The position numbers were made by a program, and so were the translations under genes. A stretch of DNA of 32,854 bases from Clostridia bacterium (GTDB taxonomy: Bacteria; Bacillota; Clostridia; Oscillospirales; Acutalibacteraceae), in the NCBI GenBank assembly GCA_017468425.1, contig JAFUIO010000004.1, positions 1 through 32,854 of the forward strand. Direction: 5' to 3'. Positions within the stretch are counted from its first letter, which is position 1; every line of letters starts with the position of its first letter. This document shows, one piece after another, positions 32,301 through 32,854 of the stretch. The notes beneath the pieces are model-generated. The model was not told the DNA's origin and ran no database searches. It was given only the letters and a program-made list of their open reading frames with translations.

Positions 32301-32854
32301 TACTTTCACAAAACGTCCTTGCCTGTCAGTTGAAATGCTAAATTTAACTTTCTTTGACTGAGGGATGTTTGCTGAAGCATTAACCTCTGCATTCATAAAA
32401 TTATCACTTGCATCGGCAATGGCGTCAACAAACAACTGCTGAATTGTTTCATATTCATCAAGCATACTTGCAACGATTTGACCTTCTAAAGTTTCAGGTC
32501 TTACGTTCTTGTATGCTTTTTTATTTTTAGCAATGAGTTCAGCAATTGCAGATTTGATTTTTTCAAAAAGAGACCGGTCTTTCGTCTGAAGTATCTGGAG
32601 CTTTTCAATGACTTTACCGTCAGTAAGCATTGTTTCCATTGAGTCGGCAATGACTTCTTCGTGTGCTTCTGCATAACTGATTTTTCTGCCTGAAGCTTCA
32701 GCCTTTTCAATCTGCCTTCTTACAAGAGCATCAACGGAAACGCCTTTCTTGCCGTACTGTTCCATAAGGAAATCAGCAAGAATTTTATATTTTTCAGAGG
32801 ACCATTGTCTGATATGGTGAATAAGTTCGTGAGATAAAGTGTGGAGCATTATAC
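29355..32854 (-). CDS. Polyvalent protein of a phage or conjugative element, 5' end missing
   Basis: At least 1,165 residues, open at the window edge (no stop before the first visible ATG). Numbering from that ATG: zincin motif HELIHH (7-12) with EEVIAD (64-69) as possible third ligand; a barnase/EndoU-like segment (about 168-323); a coiled coil (370-460); a large-polyvalent-protein-associated segment with YDAGYILDNGKMLNFSG and GTRGEDHRGI (470-610); an ADP-ribosyltransferase-like segment VVYHGTPENFTVF to GMYFTADPDYAYGY (640-795); a second nuclease-like segment with TTLYDFDQHDRKD and IRHSLDS (815-965, recalling MuF C-terminal domains); and a basic coiled-coil tail (1030-1164). Such proteins are known to be delivered with mobile-element DNA. 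The domain names are from memory. It marks an element extending beyond the window. Confidence 0.7.
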   Translation of the reverse strand, partial: IMLHTLSHELIHHIRQWSSEKYKILADFLMEQYGKKGVSVDALVRRQIEKAEASGRKISYAEAHEEVIADSMETMLTDGKVIEKLQILQTKDRSLFEKIKSAIAELIAKNKKAYKNVRPETLEGQIVASMLDEYETIQQLFVDAIADASDNFMNAEVNASANIPQSKKVKFSISTDRQGRFVKVDVNQDVFDGKNTREMQEIARKLIKENFKGKVLSVGTDGKAYINKRSAEEYAYPANRRMDDTIKEAKMRSSAELDNLLVVSEFIENQPDDGRHPQATGGWDVYTTRFEVANKMFIGEVKIMVTDRGYLFYDITKIKRLPVNGGQTETSSVAASGNLSDDIISNSDGNVNTSISENGLKYSDRYSELHAMNVRINELREQRKAIMASDEYNKVVEETMRSDDTDKAMKSYFAFLESSGLKKVDKELVDLEKKAVELRDSLNKETESELSTEREKAIAESGLTEAEYDRKQAIKEFGYTPFYYDAGYILDNGKMLNFSGEKGKHFGTRGEDHRGISRIFNGTLEGTASMVKFMNEGNIRIMDETPGLDISVMPTKEQFSAIKKYINSKKGEIAVDISDADGRNVSSVFYNKGTSADWIILDIKEYFEKGKIPEQEDVRYSDRDSKGRKLSVEQLEYFKNSKVRDENGNLLVVYHGTPENFTVFKNRGSGMYFTADPDYAYGYTQLRGKVMEQYINITKPFDILNDEDAKNIFVNAFIKGGYAQGINPSSSAKQIDEYIKNGVDWVEGDNLIEFLEENEYDYDGLILNEGSDSVTTRNGAQVNWRGFSYVIFEPNQTKNVDNLNPTKDNDIRFSERNYSYDALVSKPDMKVTTLYDFDQHDRKDVVKKAKKNATSVGKANSDGSVSVYVNDIDREVIVSTKSIRHSLDSRSKVNIPVVLKIGEILKNSIKINELNPREENISQSYVLMGMAKNPNNEPYIVSFVVNSYTNTIDTVDVLYSANAKTEPAGSLSPRVSTPSTDSKISISDLLDYVNRYFSDILPEDVLRHYGHVSRPDGKLGESALFSDRDPDALTPRNLLANALEESAVHEVEKKKLAEYKANIEKLYANEQELYEVRKEIKELSFAPGKRDTAKLKALQEKAVILSNSVTFYDKKLLNLESTSFLKNVLEREKQKAIKRQKEKDAERLKAQKEKHRIQEDIIKKR

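Overview
The window looks like a chromosome segment of an AT-rich, Gram-positive Clostridia-type bacterium, probably a gut Oscillospiraceae/Ruminococcaceae relative. The reasons are the low GC content, strong AGGAGG-type ribosome sites, vegetative TTGACA/TATAAT promoters, FtsEX with a secreted coiled-coil M23 hydrolase, a DUF4830 protein, a maltodextrin-type ABC importer and plant-polysaccharide enzymes (CE15-like, GH127-like). The taxon is inferred from gene content, not from a marker gene.

Layout. 1-194: a nested-palindrome repeat, then the promoter of a CE15-like esterase gene (195-1280, +). 1336-5674 (-): a cell-division operon with its own promoter: PucR/CdaR-type regulator, ftsE, ftsX, M23 peptidoglycan hydrolase. 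5927-7130 (-): a pseudouridine synthase gene overlapping a DUF4830 membrane-protein gene. 7225-8951 (-): rsmD, coaD and a coiled-coil protein from a clear promoter. 9029-10864 (-): uvrC. 11043-12560 (-): a membrane zinc-ribbon protein with cysteine-rich repeats, preceded by a striking leader at 12574-12804 (promoter, long hairpin, terminator-like hairpin). 12893-17451 (+): a four-gene maltodextrin-like ABC importer. 17504-19713 (-): a PH-like membrane protein coupled to a metallo-beta-lactamase-fold hydrolase. 19768-22503 (-): secA. 22666-24657 (+): an AlaX-type editing protein, an SGNH hydrolase and a 58-residue conserved-looking small protein. 24699-26507 (-): GH127-like glycosidase. 26602-28527 (-): secreted alpha/beta hydrolase. 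28654-29226 (-): YgjP-type metalloprotease. 29355-32854 (-): the 3' part of a giant polyvalent protein typical of phages and conjugative elements, running off the window edge.

How they fit together. Most of the window is housekeeping: division and wall hydrolysis (FtsEX-M23), translation quality (RsmD, RsuA-type, AlaX), CoA synthesis, nucleotide excision repair and protein export. The accessory carbohydrate theme is the importer plus two signal-less (cytoplasmic) enzymes that would act on imported oligosaccharides; the three are not linked in one operon.

The least explained items are the structured leader at 12574-12804, the zinc-repeat membrane protein it precedes, the membrane/MBL gene pair, and the polyvalent protein, in which a short [YF]S[DE]R motif recurs between domains. 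No tRNA, rRNA or CRISPR array was seen. The only stretch over 300 bases without a gene is 12561-12892, which holds the structured leader.
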